Shown here one piece after another: positions 1-8,496 of a stretch of DNA of 48,642 nucleotides. Origin of the DNA: Sanchytrium tribonematis (Eukaryota > Sanchytriomycota > Sanchytriomycetes > Sanchytriales > Sanchytriaceae); contig JADGIG010000016.1 of assembly GCA_018985235.1 (NCBI GenBank), forward strand, positions 1 through 48,642, in the 5' to 3' direction. Every line of letters begins with the position of its first letter. The first letter of the stretch is position 1. The notes beneath the pieces are model-generated. The model saw nothing but the letters and a program-made list of their open reading frames with translations, made no database searches and was not told the DNA's origin. The translations under genes were made by a program, and so were the position numbers.

Positions 1-2
1 CA

Positions 3-188
3 GCCATTGTTGATAAAGATGAAGGTAAAACGACCGCCCTCGGTACTTCCAAGCAAAACTACATTGATCCTAGAATAACAGTTGCTTGGTGCAAAACACA
101 TGATGTTCCAATCGAGAAGATGTTGAATAAAACGCTCAGAGAAAAATTTAAATGGGCCCTTACTGTAGATAAAGACTGGGAGTTTTAA
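3..188 (+). CDS. TOP1: DNA topoisomerase I, C-terminal end (partial)
   Basis: This is the last 61 codons of a type IB topoisomerase, cut by the left edge of the window. It contains the active-site signature SKQNYIDPR, whose Tyr forms the transient 3'-phosphotyrosyl bond with nicked DNA, and ends in the usual short helix DKDWEF before TAA. The enzyme relaxes supercoils in the nucleus during transcription and replication. The reading frame begins at base 3. It converges on the IFT46-like gene with 13 bp between the stop codons. The active-site match makes the family call firm. Confidence 0.93.
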   Translation, partial: AIVDKDEGKTTALGTSKQNYIDPRITVAWCKTHDVPIEKMLNKTLREKFKWALTVDKDWEF

Positions 189-201
189 GTATGTGATTTA
201 C

Positions 202-753
202 TTAAAATTTAAAATGCCCGCTATTTTTGAATTCATTATAGACATTGAATAAAATGTATAGACCTTCAATTTTCGATCTTATAGATGCATCAAATGGTAT
301 TCCTATCAAAGATAGACTCAGTTCGGTAAATTGTTGCGTATCTAAGTCGTGCTCGAGGCCGACTTTACCATGGCATAAAATATCATTTATAGAAGTGCTC
401 CAAACCTCCATTAAGTCCTCCTCTTGTGGGACACTTTGACTAAATACAACCGCAGAATTACTTAATAGGTGCTTTGAGTCCTCCACATATTGAGCCAACT
501 CTCTTTGATTTGTGGCATAGTGGCTCTCTACGAGATTCTTCTTAAGTTTATTCTTTAGCTGAAATTTCAGAACTGTTTCATTTATTGGACGAGTGGTTGG
601 TTCCTTTCGAGTAATTTTCTGTGGGGGCTCAACCTTGATGTCCATCATTTCTCCAATCGAAGGAATGTAGTCAGGTATATATGTTCTTAACTTCAGTTCC
701 GCTTGAATATTTGTAGGGACAAACTGATTGAGAAAAAAATCCAGTCTTTCCAT
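202..753 (-). CDS. IFT46: Intraflagellar transport protein 46 (IFT-B subunit)
   Basis: The protein (183 aa from the first ATG) matches the conserved core of IFT46. An N-terminal segment contains LKLRTYIPDYIPSIGE, where the family has a K-x-FIPD-Y/F-IPAVGDID motif. A C-terminal part contains DLMEVWS, GKVGL and the ending LYILFNVYNEFKNSGHFKF, which corresponds to the family's LLFSLYSEFKNSQHFK. IFT46 is an IFT-B subunit needed for cilium assembly and dynein-arm import. The acidic N-terminus of longer homologues is absent. An in-frame TTG at 789 extends the frame 12 codons and a stop lies five codons beyond that, so the ATG at 753 is the likely start unless an upstream exon exists. Its presence implies a flagellated stage. 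Confidence 0.82.
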   Translation of the reverse strand: MERLDFFLNQFVPTNIQAELKLRTYIPDYIPSIGEMMDIKVEPPQKITRKEPTTRPINETVLKFQLKNKLKKNLVESHYATNQRELAQYVEDSKHLLSNSAVVFSQSVPQEEDLMEVWSTSINDILCHGKVGLEHDLDTQQFTELSLSLIGIPFDASIRSKIEGLYILFNVYNEFKNSGHFKF

Positions 754-890
754 ACACGTAGGAATAGATAGTTTCAGATTATATTTCAATTTTAAATTAG
801 ATTATCTACGGCTGCCATAGCCGATTTCGCATTTGTCCGTTCAAAGTAATCTTGTTTGATTTCAAACTAATTTTAATTTTGCACATTGAG

Positions 891-906
891 TTTTTAGCGC
901 CAAAAA
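891..906. promoter_or_regulatory. E2F/MBF-like site upstream of the 934 gene
   Basis: The near-palindrome TTTTTAGCGCCAAAAA lies 28 bp before the ATG at 934. It resembles the E2F/DP or MBF-type consensus TTTSGCGC. Function is inferred from similarity only; related TTGGCGC sequences occur before STT3 and HIS3. Confidence 0.35.
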
Positions 907-933
907 TAAACCTGAAATCATACCTGAAACCTA

Positions 934-1347
934 ATGTCGGCTTCATCTTCTATACAGTTATCTAGCTTCGGCCATATCAGAGACTTTTCGCAAAACATTT
1001 TCCAGTATATACACGATGATGATATTTTGGTTTTTATTTCTAGCGTCAGGAAGATTCAAAAGTGTAGAATAAGAGTCAAAGAAGAACTTCTCATCGAAAT
1101 CTTGGGAGACAAAAGCATATATCATGATTCTAGTAACTACGTTTACCTGGAGTGTGATATTTCCAATTCAAGAAATGGATACAAACTTTCTTTTCATTCA
1201 GTGTCAATTTATTTTCAAATCATGCTTTTTTTACATACCTCTGCCGAATGTTTTTTTGCAATCCTAAAATTACTATACACCATTGGCTATATTGGCTTAG
1301 ATGTTATGAAGGGGTTTGCAGGCTTTAAATTAGTATATGTTAAGTAA
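934..1347 (+). CDS. Hypothetical protein, 137 aa
   Basis: An ATG-initiated frame of 137 codons that I do not recognise. The first half is mixed alpha/beta-like and polar (FGHIRDFSQNIFQYIHDDDILVFIS). The second half is hydrophobic and Cys/Phe-rich, with a stretch around residues 90-125 that could be a buried core or a membrane segment. It is flanked by two minus-strand genes and converges on the mL53-like gene with 6 bp between stops. An E2F-like motif 28 bp upstream would fit a cell-cycle gene, but that is weak. A missed tiny intron could make the C-terminus wrong; I found no convincing GT...YTNAY...AG candidate in it. Confidence 0.5.
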   Translation: MSASSSIQLSSFGHIRDFSQNIFQYIHDDDILVFISSVRKIQKCRIRVKEELLIEILGDKSIYHDSSNYVYLECDISNSRNGYKLSFHSVSIYFQIMLFLHTSAECFFAILKLLYTIGYIGLDVMKGFAGFKLVYVK

Positions 1348-1353
1348 AATTTA

Positions 1354-1626
1354 TTATTTCAATTGCTGAATTCTTTTTGCCATGTCAAGTCTCTCTGAGT
1401 ATTGCATTACCTCCGAATATATCTCGTCATCTTTATGATCGAAAAATCGAAATTCTTTCCCGTCATTAAATTTGCAAATAATTGAGGGAGGACCTTCTAA
1501 AATTGTGACTTTGCAATCAGGGTTATCTCTTTTAAATTTCTTGCCAATTCTTCCGGCAAAAGTCAAAACATTTGGATTTTTACTCGCTTTTGAATATTTG
1601 ATTAACAATTCCGACAAATGCTTCAT
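1354..1626 (-). CDS. Probable mitochondrial large-subunit ribosomal protein mL53-like
   Basis: A 90-aa basic protein. Its second half, [22 protein letters not shown] followed by a charged helix, resembles the C-terminal part of fungal mL53 (yeast Mrpl44), which has a VTFKDGKEL strand then a helix ending in basic residues. That family has a thioredoxin-like fold and sits in the mitochondrial ribosome. The N-terminus is less similar, and no clear cleavable presequence is visible. It is head-to-head with the threonyl-tRNA synthetase gene, with only 32 bp between the two ATGs. Alternatively it could belong to another small L51/S25/CI-B8-type family. Confidence 0.5.
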   Translation of the reverse strand: MKHLSELLIKYSKASKNPNVLTFAGRIGKKFKRDNPDCKVTILEGPPSIICKFNDGKEFRFFDHKDDEIYSEVMQYSERLDMAKRIQQLK

Positions 1627-1658
1627 ACGGAACAGGAGGAAACAAGCTGTTGCGTCGG

Positions 1659-3693
1659 ATGTTAAAAGAAAGACTGGAAAAGTGGGAGCGATATTCCAAC
1701 CGATTTAGAGACTCAGTTTCTGAAAGAAAGGCAGATAGTATCAAGGTCACCTTACCTGACGGCAAGATCTTGGACGGCTTGTCTTGGAAGACAACTCCTT
1801 ATGAAATCGCCAAAGGAATCTCCAATAGTTTGGCTAATAAGGTGGTTGTGGCGAAATTAGACAAGAGTGAATTATGGGATCTTCATAGACCATTGGAAAG
1901 AAATTGCGCTTTGGAATTACTTGATTTTAGTACTTCTGAAGGAAAGCAAGTCTTTTGGCATAGCTCTGCGCATGTATTAGGTGAAAGTATGGAGCAAAAA
2001 ATGAAAGCACTTCTTGGGTTTGGGCCACCTCTAGAGGATGGGGGCTTTTTTTATGAAGCAACCTTATTTAACCAAGAAACAACTCAATATGATCGTGTAA
2101 TTTCTCCACAGGATTTTAAAGAACTAGAAGCTCAAATGTCAGAAATTTGCAAGGAAAAGCAACCTTTTGAGCGCTTGGTTCTTACTAAAGCGGAGCTCTT
2201 GGACCTTTTCTACTACAACAAGTACAAGGTTGAATTGATAGAGTCGAAAATACCAGAGGAAGGAAGTACCGTATATAGATGTGGTGATTTGATCGATTTA
2301 TGCAAAGGGCCGCATATACCAGACACTGGGTATATTAAAGCACTAATGTTGACCAAAAATTCAGCTGCATACTGGCTTGGTAAGAAAGAAAATGATACTC
2401 TTCAAAGAATTTATGGTATATCTTTTCCCAGTGCTAAGGAGCTGAAATTGCATAAAAAATTTCTGGAAGAAGCTGCCAAGAGGGATCATCGTAAATTGGG
2501 TAAAGAAATGGAGCTTGTCATGTTCAATGAGTATTCACCGGGTTCTGCATTTTTCTTACCGCATGGAACGCGAGTTTACAACAAACTGGTTGACTTTATT
2601 AAGCTGCAATATCGTGAACGAGGATTTGAAGAGGTCGTTACTCCAAATGTTTACAACACAAAACTTTGGGAAACATCTGGTCACTGGCAGAATTACCAAG
2701 AAAATATGTTCTCTTTTGATGTAGAGAAGGAAAAATTTGCTCTGAAGCCAATGAATTGTCCAGGTCATTGTTTAATGTTCAAATATAGAGATCGAAGCTA
2801 CAGAGAGTTGCCGCTTCGACTTGCAGACTTCGGCGTATTGCACCGAAACGAATATAGTGGTGCCTTATCGGGCTTGACTAGAGTCAGAAGATTTCAACAA
2901 GATGATGCGCATATTTTTTGCACAGTTGCACAGATTAAGCAAGAAATGATAGGCTGCTTAGAGTTTTTGCAAAAGGTGTATGGTATATTTGGTTTCACTT
3001 TCGAGTTAAAACTTTCGACCAGGCCCGAAAAGTATCTTGGAGAGATTGAAACTTGGAATGAGGCGGAAAATCTATTGAAGACAGCTTTAGATGAGTTTGG
3101 AAAAACATGGACATTGAATGAAGGGGATGGTGCATTTTACGGGCCTAAAATTGATATTACAGTCCGAGACGCCCTCCAAAGAGCTCACCAATGCGCAACA
3201 ATACAATTAGACTTTCAACTGCCTCAAAGGTTTGGTTTGGAATACCGTAGCGAGAATGGAATGGATCGTCCGGTGATGATTCATCGAGCCATACTTGGTA
3301 GCGTTGAGAGAATGTTTGCAATTTTATTAGAGCACTTTGGTGGCAAATGGTAGATTTAATTAATTCAGGCCTCTTTGGTTGTCTCCACGGCAAATTTTAT
3401 TTATTCCGGTTGCTAAAAAGTACAACGAATATGCAGAAGAGCTAAGTAAGCGACTCATTAAAGCCGGGTATTTTTCTGAAGTTGATAGCTCCGACTTGAC
3501 ATTGAATAAGAAAATAAGAAATGGACAGCTATTACAGTATAATTTTATCTTAGTTGTAGGTGAGGAGGAAGTTGAAAAGCAAGCGGTAAACGTTAGATCT
3601 CGCGATGATGAGTCGAAAAAGTCTAGAGGAGAAACGGTCTCTTTCGATAACTTCGTAGAGTCTTTGACCCATGCAATGAAAAACTATGAATAA
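1659..3693 (+). CDS. Threonyl-tRNA synthetase (two exons)
   Basis: Class II aminoacyl-tRNA synthetase charging tRNA-Thr. Exons are 1659-3349 and 3369-3693, giving 671 aa, the usual eukaryotic size. Domains in order: TGS (about residues 28-90), editing domain with HSSAHVLG near residue 100 and CKGPHIP near 210, catalytic core with MNCPGHC near 364 and motif-2 region [16 protein letters not shown] near 397, and anticodon-binding domain after about 565. Exon 1 alone ends at a stop just after GGKW. Removing the 19-nt intron restores the family sequence [13 protein letters not shown] exactly. An in-frame TTG lies three codons upstream; ATG 1659 is preferred. One gene may serve both cytosol and mitochondria, but no strong presequence is seen. 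Confidence 0.96.
3350..3368 (+). other. 19-nt spliceosomal intron in threonyl-tRNA synthetase
   Basis: Sequence GTAGATTTAATTAATTCAG, phase 2 (TG|G). Branch-like TTAAT with its A at -6. Removal joins GGKW to PLWLSPRQ, as in the protein family; retention hits TAG at once. Confidence 0.95.
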
Positions 3694-3759
3694 AAAAGTA
3701 ATTTTAAAATTTAATTGATTGGTGCGACTTTTATTTGAATCAAGCGGGGACATTTTGGA

Positions 3760-4554
3760 ATGCAATTGTTACTACATGGTCTTCAGCTTCCGATTTCTCC
3801 AGTCCATAAGAATCATCCTGGCTATTACAAATCTTACATATTTACTGGAGATCCATGCACAACAACAGTACCAATCCAACCAAGTGTTTTGGTATTTGAT
3901 ACTTTCAATTGCACCGAATCAAATCTATTTGAACATATTTCCAGCTTAAATATTGTCGGCACAATCAGTAATATAACAGAGGTACCAGAACATTTAAATT
4001 TTTACTTTATGAGCTCTGATGATATACAGCAAGTTTTGGAGGTTGTAAATCAATATTCTGAAATGTCTAGATATCCTATTATCGCAATAACTGAGCCAAA
4101 CCATCTGTGGCAATTGATACTAATTATCCTGCTCATATTGCTGGGTATAAGCTGTATTTTAAGTGGGATTCTACACTGGTATCTCTATACTCCTGAAGAG
4201 CCGCAAGTCAGAATGCTTACAGATTTTCAATTTAACAGCTTTCACAGGATTGACAAAACTACTTATGCCCTCAGCCATGACGATAAAAGCGTGGAAGAAA
4301 ATTTATGCCCAATTTGTTTAGATTATTTAAATATTGAAATTATGACTCAGTTGCCTTGCTACCACTACTATCACTCAGAGTGTATTCAATATTGGTTGAC
4401 AAAGAAATCTTCTTTATGTCCTGTTTGTAAACATGACTGCTTGGACGATGTGAGCGAAGATAAAGGTTTTTTTAGACGCATTTATGAAAAGTGGATGGCA
4501 TGGAGGTTACCCACCGAAGATGAGGATGAAATTGAGCCTTTGCTAAATGCTTAA
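3760..4554 (+). CDS. Membrane-anchored RING-H2 E3 ubiquitin ligase
   Basis: A 264-aa protein with a lumenal-type N-terminal region (about 1-115) containing several N-glycosylation sequons, one strong membrane segment (about residues 120-150, LILIILLILLGISCILSGIL), and a cytosolic RING-H2 finger near residues 182-224. The finger ligands run CPIC, then CYHYYHSEC, then CPVC (C3H2C3). The layout resembles PA-TM-RING or Goliath/RNF13-like E3 ligases of the endomembrane system, though I cannot confirm a protease-associated fold. The short acidic tail DEDEIEPLL contains a dileucine-like signal that fits endolysosomal sorting. The N-terminus is not a clear signal peptide, so a 5' exon or another start is possible. 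Confidence 0.82.
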   Translation: MQLLLHGLQLPISPVHKNHPGYYKSYIFTGDPCTTTVPIQPSVLVFDTFNCTESNLFEHISSLNIVGTISNITEVPEHLNFYFMSSDDIQQVLEVVNQYSEMSRYPIIAITEPNHLWQLILIILLILLGISCILSGILHWYLYTPEEPQVRMLTDFQFNSFHRIDKTTYALSHDDKSVEENLCPICLDYLNIEIMTQLPCYHYYHSECIQYWLTKKSSLCPVCKHDCLDDVSEDKGFFRRIYEKWMAWRLPTEDEDEIEPLLNA

Positions 4555-4586
4555 AATACTACAATAAAATTATTTACTCAACATTT

Positions 4587-4793
4587 TTACAATTCTGACA
4601 TACTTTTTGACCTATGAAGCATACATTTTGGGGTAACCTCGTCGTGGACCGGATTAGGTGCTCTCGTTATAGGACTTCCGACTACTGTGTGATCGACAGA
4701 GTTCAGTCTATTAATTAGTATGGGTTTCGGGGAAATTACTTTTTCGGAAGAAAGCATTACTTCAATTTGCAACAAGGGGCAAGTAGAAGACAT
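4587..4793 (-). CDS. Hypothetical small protein, 68 aa
   Basis: An ATG-initiated 68-codon frame converging on the RING gene (33 bp apart). The protein is polar and Ser/Pro-rich, with a C-terminal run HRSKSMSEL that looks like a basophilic kinase substrate site (R-x-x-S). I do not recognise a family. It is short and could be a chance frame or one exon of a longer gene. It is kept because it fills a gap otherwise large for this window. Confidence 0.3.
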   Translation of the reverse strand: MSSTCPLLQIEVMLSSEKVISPKPILINRLNSVDHTVVGSPITRAPNPVHDEVTPKCMLHRSKSMSEL

Positions 4794-4971
4794 CCTAAAA
4801 CGCTCAAAATCGCCATGATATCAATCCTACTGACATCCCAGAACATCGTACTAAAATTCAAAGATTGAAAAAAATTGCATATCTTTCGCTAATCCAATTG
4901 ATAAATTGAGGTTTCCTAGATGTACTATACTTTCTGCTTCATATATCACTTATTTATTCAAATATTGAAGT
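4794..4971. other. Intergenic stretch without recognised features
   Basis: About 180 bp between the small 4587-4793 frame and the F-box gene. I see no tRNA, no repeat and no convincing frame. It probably holds the 3' flank of the F-box gene and the promoter of the small frame if that is real. Confidence 0.4.
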
Positions 4972-5922
4972 CTAATTGCAGTCTGAAGTTTGAATTTTAA
5001 TATGGCTGGGAATTTTTTTTGTAAGCTTCAATTCTACGTCAAGAACACTCAAGTACGTCAGCGTCGTATGACACTTGGTTAGAAAATTAATAATTTTTTG
5101 ATCTAATCTCGTACCATCTGCGCTTAAGCTTTCGATCCCGGAGTTCGAAAGAAAATAATATAAATCGTGGCTATAAATCTCGCAATCATTAGCATTTAAT
5201 TCTCTTATAGGAATTTTGTAATAGACTATACAATTAAATAAAAGACTGCTGATGCTCATCCCTTCTACTTCAAGTGTTTTGAGATTGTCACATTTTGGTA
5301 AGACTTTTAATAAATGAGTTTCTGTTATTGGGGTGTAAGAAACGTTAAGGTATCTACAGTCGGAGATATCCGGTAAATTATCAATATTAGTACCCTCTAT
5401 ACTAAGCTCCCTCAAACCTGGTAAATGTAACTCGGATATCGGAGTATAGTCTATATACAAATGTTTTAAGTTTTTGGTTTGTGGTAAATTTGTAATTCCC
5501 GTACTGGAAATGTCAAGGTGATAAACTCGCTCACAATTTCCGATATATGCATCTTCCGAAAATGAAAGATTTAAATATTTAAGCTTTGGTAAATTTATCT
5601 GAACCTTTGAGCAAGAAATCAAACTCAGCTTTCGAAGTCTTAATAGTTTTGCCAAATCCAAAGTCACTCTGCAATTAGAAATCCATAGTTCCTCCAATAC
5701 TTGATCAAGTTGAATATGTTTATAGTGGTACGCGTCAATGGACAACTTGTAAATCCTAAATTCGTTTCGTGGAGCTAGGGATTTTTTTTGGTCCTGAACT
5801 TTCCATTTTATATTCCTAAGTATTGAATTATAGTTCTTGCTAACAAGACGAAAAGAAAGAACATCTGAGACATCCAAATACTGAAATATTTCATAAAAGA
5901 GATCAACTGATAAGTGATTCAT
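4972..5922 (-). CDS. F-box/leucine-rich repeat protein
   Basis: 316 aa starting with a canonical F-box (about residues 1-42, LSVDLFYEIFQYLDVSDVLSFRLVSKN). This is followed by short irregular leucine-rich repeats of the form L-x-x-L-x-I/L-x-x-T/C. Several contain LPxLKYLNLS- or LPGLRELSIEGT-like units, with further repeats to about residue 300. Such proteins are substrate receptors of SCF ubiquitin ligases: the F-box binds Skp1 and the repeats bind the substrate. The target cannot be inferred. Ends just after HIKIQTSDCN. It is head-to-head with the ABCG gene (146 bp between ATGs). Confidence 0.85.
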   Translation of the reverse strand: MNHLSVDLFYEIFQYLDVSDVLSFRLVSKNYNSILRNIKWKVQDQKKSLAPRNEFRIYKLSIDAYHYKHIQLDQVLEELWISNCRVTLDLAKLLRLRKLSLISCSKVQINLPKLKYLNLSFSEDAYIGNCERVYHLDISSTGITNLPQTKNLKHLYIDYTPISELHLPGLRELSIEGTNIDNLPDISDCRYLNVSYTPITETHLLKVLPKCDNLKTLEVEGMSISSLLFNCIVYYKIPIRELNANDCEIYSHDLYYFLSNSGIESLSADGTRLDQKIINFLTKCHTTLTYLSVLDVELKLTKKIPSHIKIQTSDCN

Positions 5923-6068
5923 GTTTTAGAAATCTTGGCACTTCAGACGTTCTCGAGTTGAAAAATTGAAATACATGATCAAAAAAATGTTGACCTCTTT
6001 ACTAAGGCAAAATTCATACCTTGATTGGCAGGGAATTTCATATATTCAAAAAATTACCCAGTTTACTT

Positions 6069-8468
6069 ATGTCTGCATCACAACTTAATGGTGACGATCT
6101 GGCGAAAATTTTTGGCAATGGAAACAATACTGTCCAGGATATTTTTGAGGTAAGAAATGTCACTATCGCAACTAATGTTTGCAGATATATATTCACCAAG
6201 GAGTGGAGTTGCGATAAGGGAAATTATTGTGGCCAGGCTCAATCAAGTTTCAATTGCACTGGAGGTTTTTGGTGTCCATCTAATTCTTTGGAACCTATTG
6301 CATGTTGTCCTGGATTTTATTGCAATTCTCCTAGCGAAATAGCCCTATGTCCTGAAAATTATTATTGTCCCATTGGTAGTTCCGCTCCAATAAAATGCTA
6401 CACTTTTGATTCGTGTCCAGCCGGATCACAAAAACCTCAACGATACACAATATATTTGGGCATAGCGATTATGATTGTTGTACTGAGCCTTCTTTTTTAT
6501 TTATTAAAGAAAAGGCACATGTTTTCAATATTCGAGAAGAGAAGGGATCTTTTAATATTGGAGCAAATGAAATTGAGGCTTAAACAAGATGCCGTAGATA
6601 GTCTTGACGTTACATTTGAAAATCTTTCACTGAAGATTGATGGTAAAAATATAATCAAAAGAATGTCGGGAAAATTGCGGCATGGAAAGCTTTGTGCCAT
6701 CCTTGGGCTATCTGGTAGCGGTAAAAGCTCCTTTTTTTCTCTCCTTTTGAAAAAGTTCAAAGCTAATAACAGTAGATTTACTATACTTGGCGAGGTTACT
6801 ATTAATGGTTTGGATATTAATAATTTCAGGAACAAGATATCCTATGTTCCTCAAGAAGACATAATGCTTGAAGAACTAACAGTAGATAACGTTCTTCGCC
6901 ATTCGGCATTTATGAGGCTCAAGAACCCCAGAGAAGACAAGGAAATTAAGGTGCTTGAAACAATTAAATTACTGGGGTTAAGTCAGGTGATGAACAACAA
7001 AACCAATGAGCTAAGCGGAGGACAAAAGAAAAGATGTAATCTTGGTCTAGAATTGTGCTCAGATCCTAATATTTTGCTGCTGGATGAACCTACCTCTGGT
7101 TTAGATAGTAGTACCTCGAATGACGTGTGCATGATCATGAAAAAGTTGGCTAAAGAACGCAACATGACTGTTGCCAGTATTATACATTGTCCAAGTGTTA
7201 AGTCATGGAAGGAATTCGACGATGTAATTGTTTTATCAAAAGGTCATTTGGTTTTTCAGGGACCAGCCGATTTAATCGTAGAATATTTTTCAAAAATGGG
7301 TTATACTCACAATGGTGAACACCCTCCAGAGTATGTCTTGGACATATTAAGTGGCAATATAGGTAATAAAAAATACCCTTGGATGCGAGATATACACTTA
7401 CCGGAACTATGGACACTATTCAACTCAAGAGAAATTGCAGAAGCAAAAATTTTGGCTCTGAAAGCTTTAAGCAAAGAAGATCAAATGACACAAAAACTAT
7501 CTTCTATTCCAAAGTTTTTCTCAAGGGTCTCGGGACATATATATCTTTTATATGAAACATTCATTGAATTATTTACAGTCATTAATTCGGTGAAAACGTC
7601 AGAAGTTAACGCGACGTCTCAATTTATTTTATTGACCAAAAGATCAATGAAGCAATTACAAAGAAATCCAAAAAAATTTACTCTTGATTCAATAGTATTT
7701 GTAATTTCAGGATTTATTAGCTCTGCTGCTACTTCCTCATTTTCAAATTACATTGGCAGATACCCTCCGAATGTTTGCCTTAGAGCTCCAGTTAATCTTA
7801 AGCCAATGTGCAATAAGCCAATTGATTTTTTGCCAAATGCTTTAGCCTTAATGTCTTTAGCTGTGTTTTTCTCTGGAATAATGGCAGCAATTCCTACATT
7901 TGGCGATGAATTAAAGGTTTACATTCGAGAATGTCATTCAGGTACCAGTCCAAAGGCATACTACCTTTCAAAATTGTTGGTTGACTTTTTCAGAATGCTG
8001 TTCGCCTCCATTTTATTTACGTCTACATTTATTCTGTATTGGGATGGAAGCAATTCATTTAAAACCATTGGCGTTGTGGTATTTCTATTGTATTTTGTTG
8101 GATTTGCCATGGGTTATTTCATATCGGTCTTACTGCCTAGAGAATCTGCAGGCATTTATGGTGCCGGGTTTGCCCTTATATTTGGATATTTATTTTCAGG
8201 AGTACAACCATCTTTATCAGAAATAGGCCAAAATCCATTTTATCAGCCTTTTCAAATTTTTTGGAGTACCAGTGCTTCTAGATATGCCATCGAGGCGATC
8301 TACATTTCTAATGTGAGTGGCCTACCTTGGGAAGAGTTAAAAGCTGATCTTCTCCCAAACGGTTATGCTAAAAGTCATTTTAACATCAATATAGTTCTAG
8401 TTTTTTCAATTGGTGTCATGTGGCATCTCATGACTCTTTTTCTGTTAATACGATTGAAAAATAAATAA
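6069..8468 (+). CDS. ABCG-family half transporter with Cys-rich N-terminal domain (ADP1-like)
   Basis: 799 aa from the first in-frame ATG. Residues about 35-125 form a Cys-rich extracellular domain (many CP-x-Y/F-C units such as CCPGFYC and NYYCPIGS), then one membrane segment. The ATP-binding domain has Walker A GLSGSGKSS near 213, signature LSGGQKKR near 315 and Walker B LLLDEPTSGLDS near 335. A C-terminal ABC2 membrane domain of about six helices follows. This resembles yeast Adp1 and the plant ABCG24/28 group; the substrate is unknown. Such proteins normally begin with a signal peptide, and none is visible here. The frame is open back to 6003, so an upstream exon is likely; one candidate joins an ATG at 5975 through a 43-nt GT-AG intron (5989-6031), but that length fits no other intron here. 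Confidence 0.92.
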   Translation: MSASQLNGDDLAKIFGNGNNTVQDIFEVRNVTIATNVCRYIFTKEWSCDKGNYCGQAQSSFNCTGGFWCPSNSLEPIACCPGFYCNSPSEIALCPENYYCPIGSSAPIKCYTFDSCPAGSQKPQRYTIYLGIAIMIVVLSLLFYLLKKRHMFSIFEKRRDLLILEQMKLRLKQDAVDSLDVTFENLSLKIDGKNIIKRMSGKLRHGKLCAILGLSGSGKSSFFSLLLKKFKANNSRFTILGEVTINGLDINNFRNKISYVPQEDIMLEELTVDNVLRHSAFMRLKNPREDKEIKVLETIKLLGLSQVMNNKTNELSGGQKKRCNLGLELCSDPNILLLDEPTSGLDSSTSNDVCMIMKKLAKERNMTVASIIHCPSVKSWKEFDDVIVLSKGHLVFQGPADLIVEYFSKMGYTHNGEHPPEYVLDILSGNIGNKKYPWMRDIHLPELWTLFNSREIAEAKILALKALSKEDQMTQKLSSIPKFFSRVSGHIYLLYETFIELFTVINSVKTSEVNATSQFILLTKRSMKQLQRNPKKFTLDSIVFVISGFISSAATSSFSNYIGRYPPNVCLRAPVNLKPMCNKPIDFLPNALALMSLAVFFSGIMAAIPTFGDELKVYIRECHSGTSPKAYYLSKLLVDFFRMLFASILFTSTFILYWDGSNSFKTIGVVVFLLYFVGFAMGYFISVLLPRESAGIYGAGFALIFGYLFSGVQPSLSEIGQNPFYQPFQIFWSTSASRYAIEAIYISNVSGLPWEELKADLLPNGYAKSHFNINIVLVFSIGVMWHLMTLFLLIRLKNK

Positions 8469-8496
8469 ATTTTCAAGACACAGGGAGACCTTTTAT

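Noticed and set aside
790-933. Possible tRNA in spacers over 100 bp (790-933, 4794-4971, 18112-18251, 32431-32599, 44562-44682)
   Set aside because: No T-arm GGTTCRA-type box paired with an A-box and no cloverleaf could be drawn by eye.
3719-3949. Hydrophobic frame overlapping the start of the RING gene in another phase
   Set aside because: Starts with TTG, overlaps a well-supported gene and has no family match.
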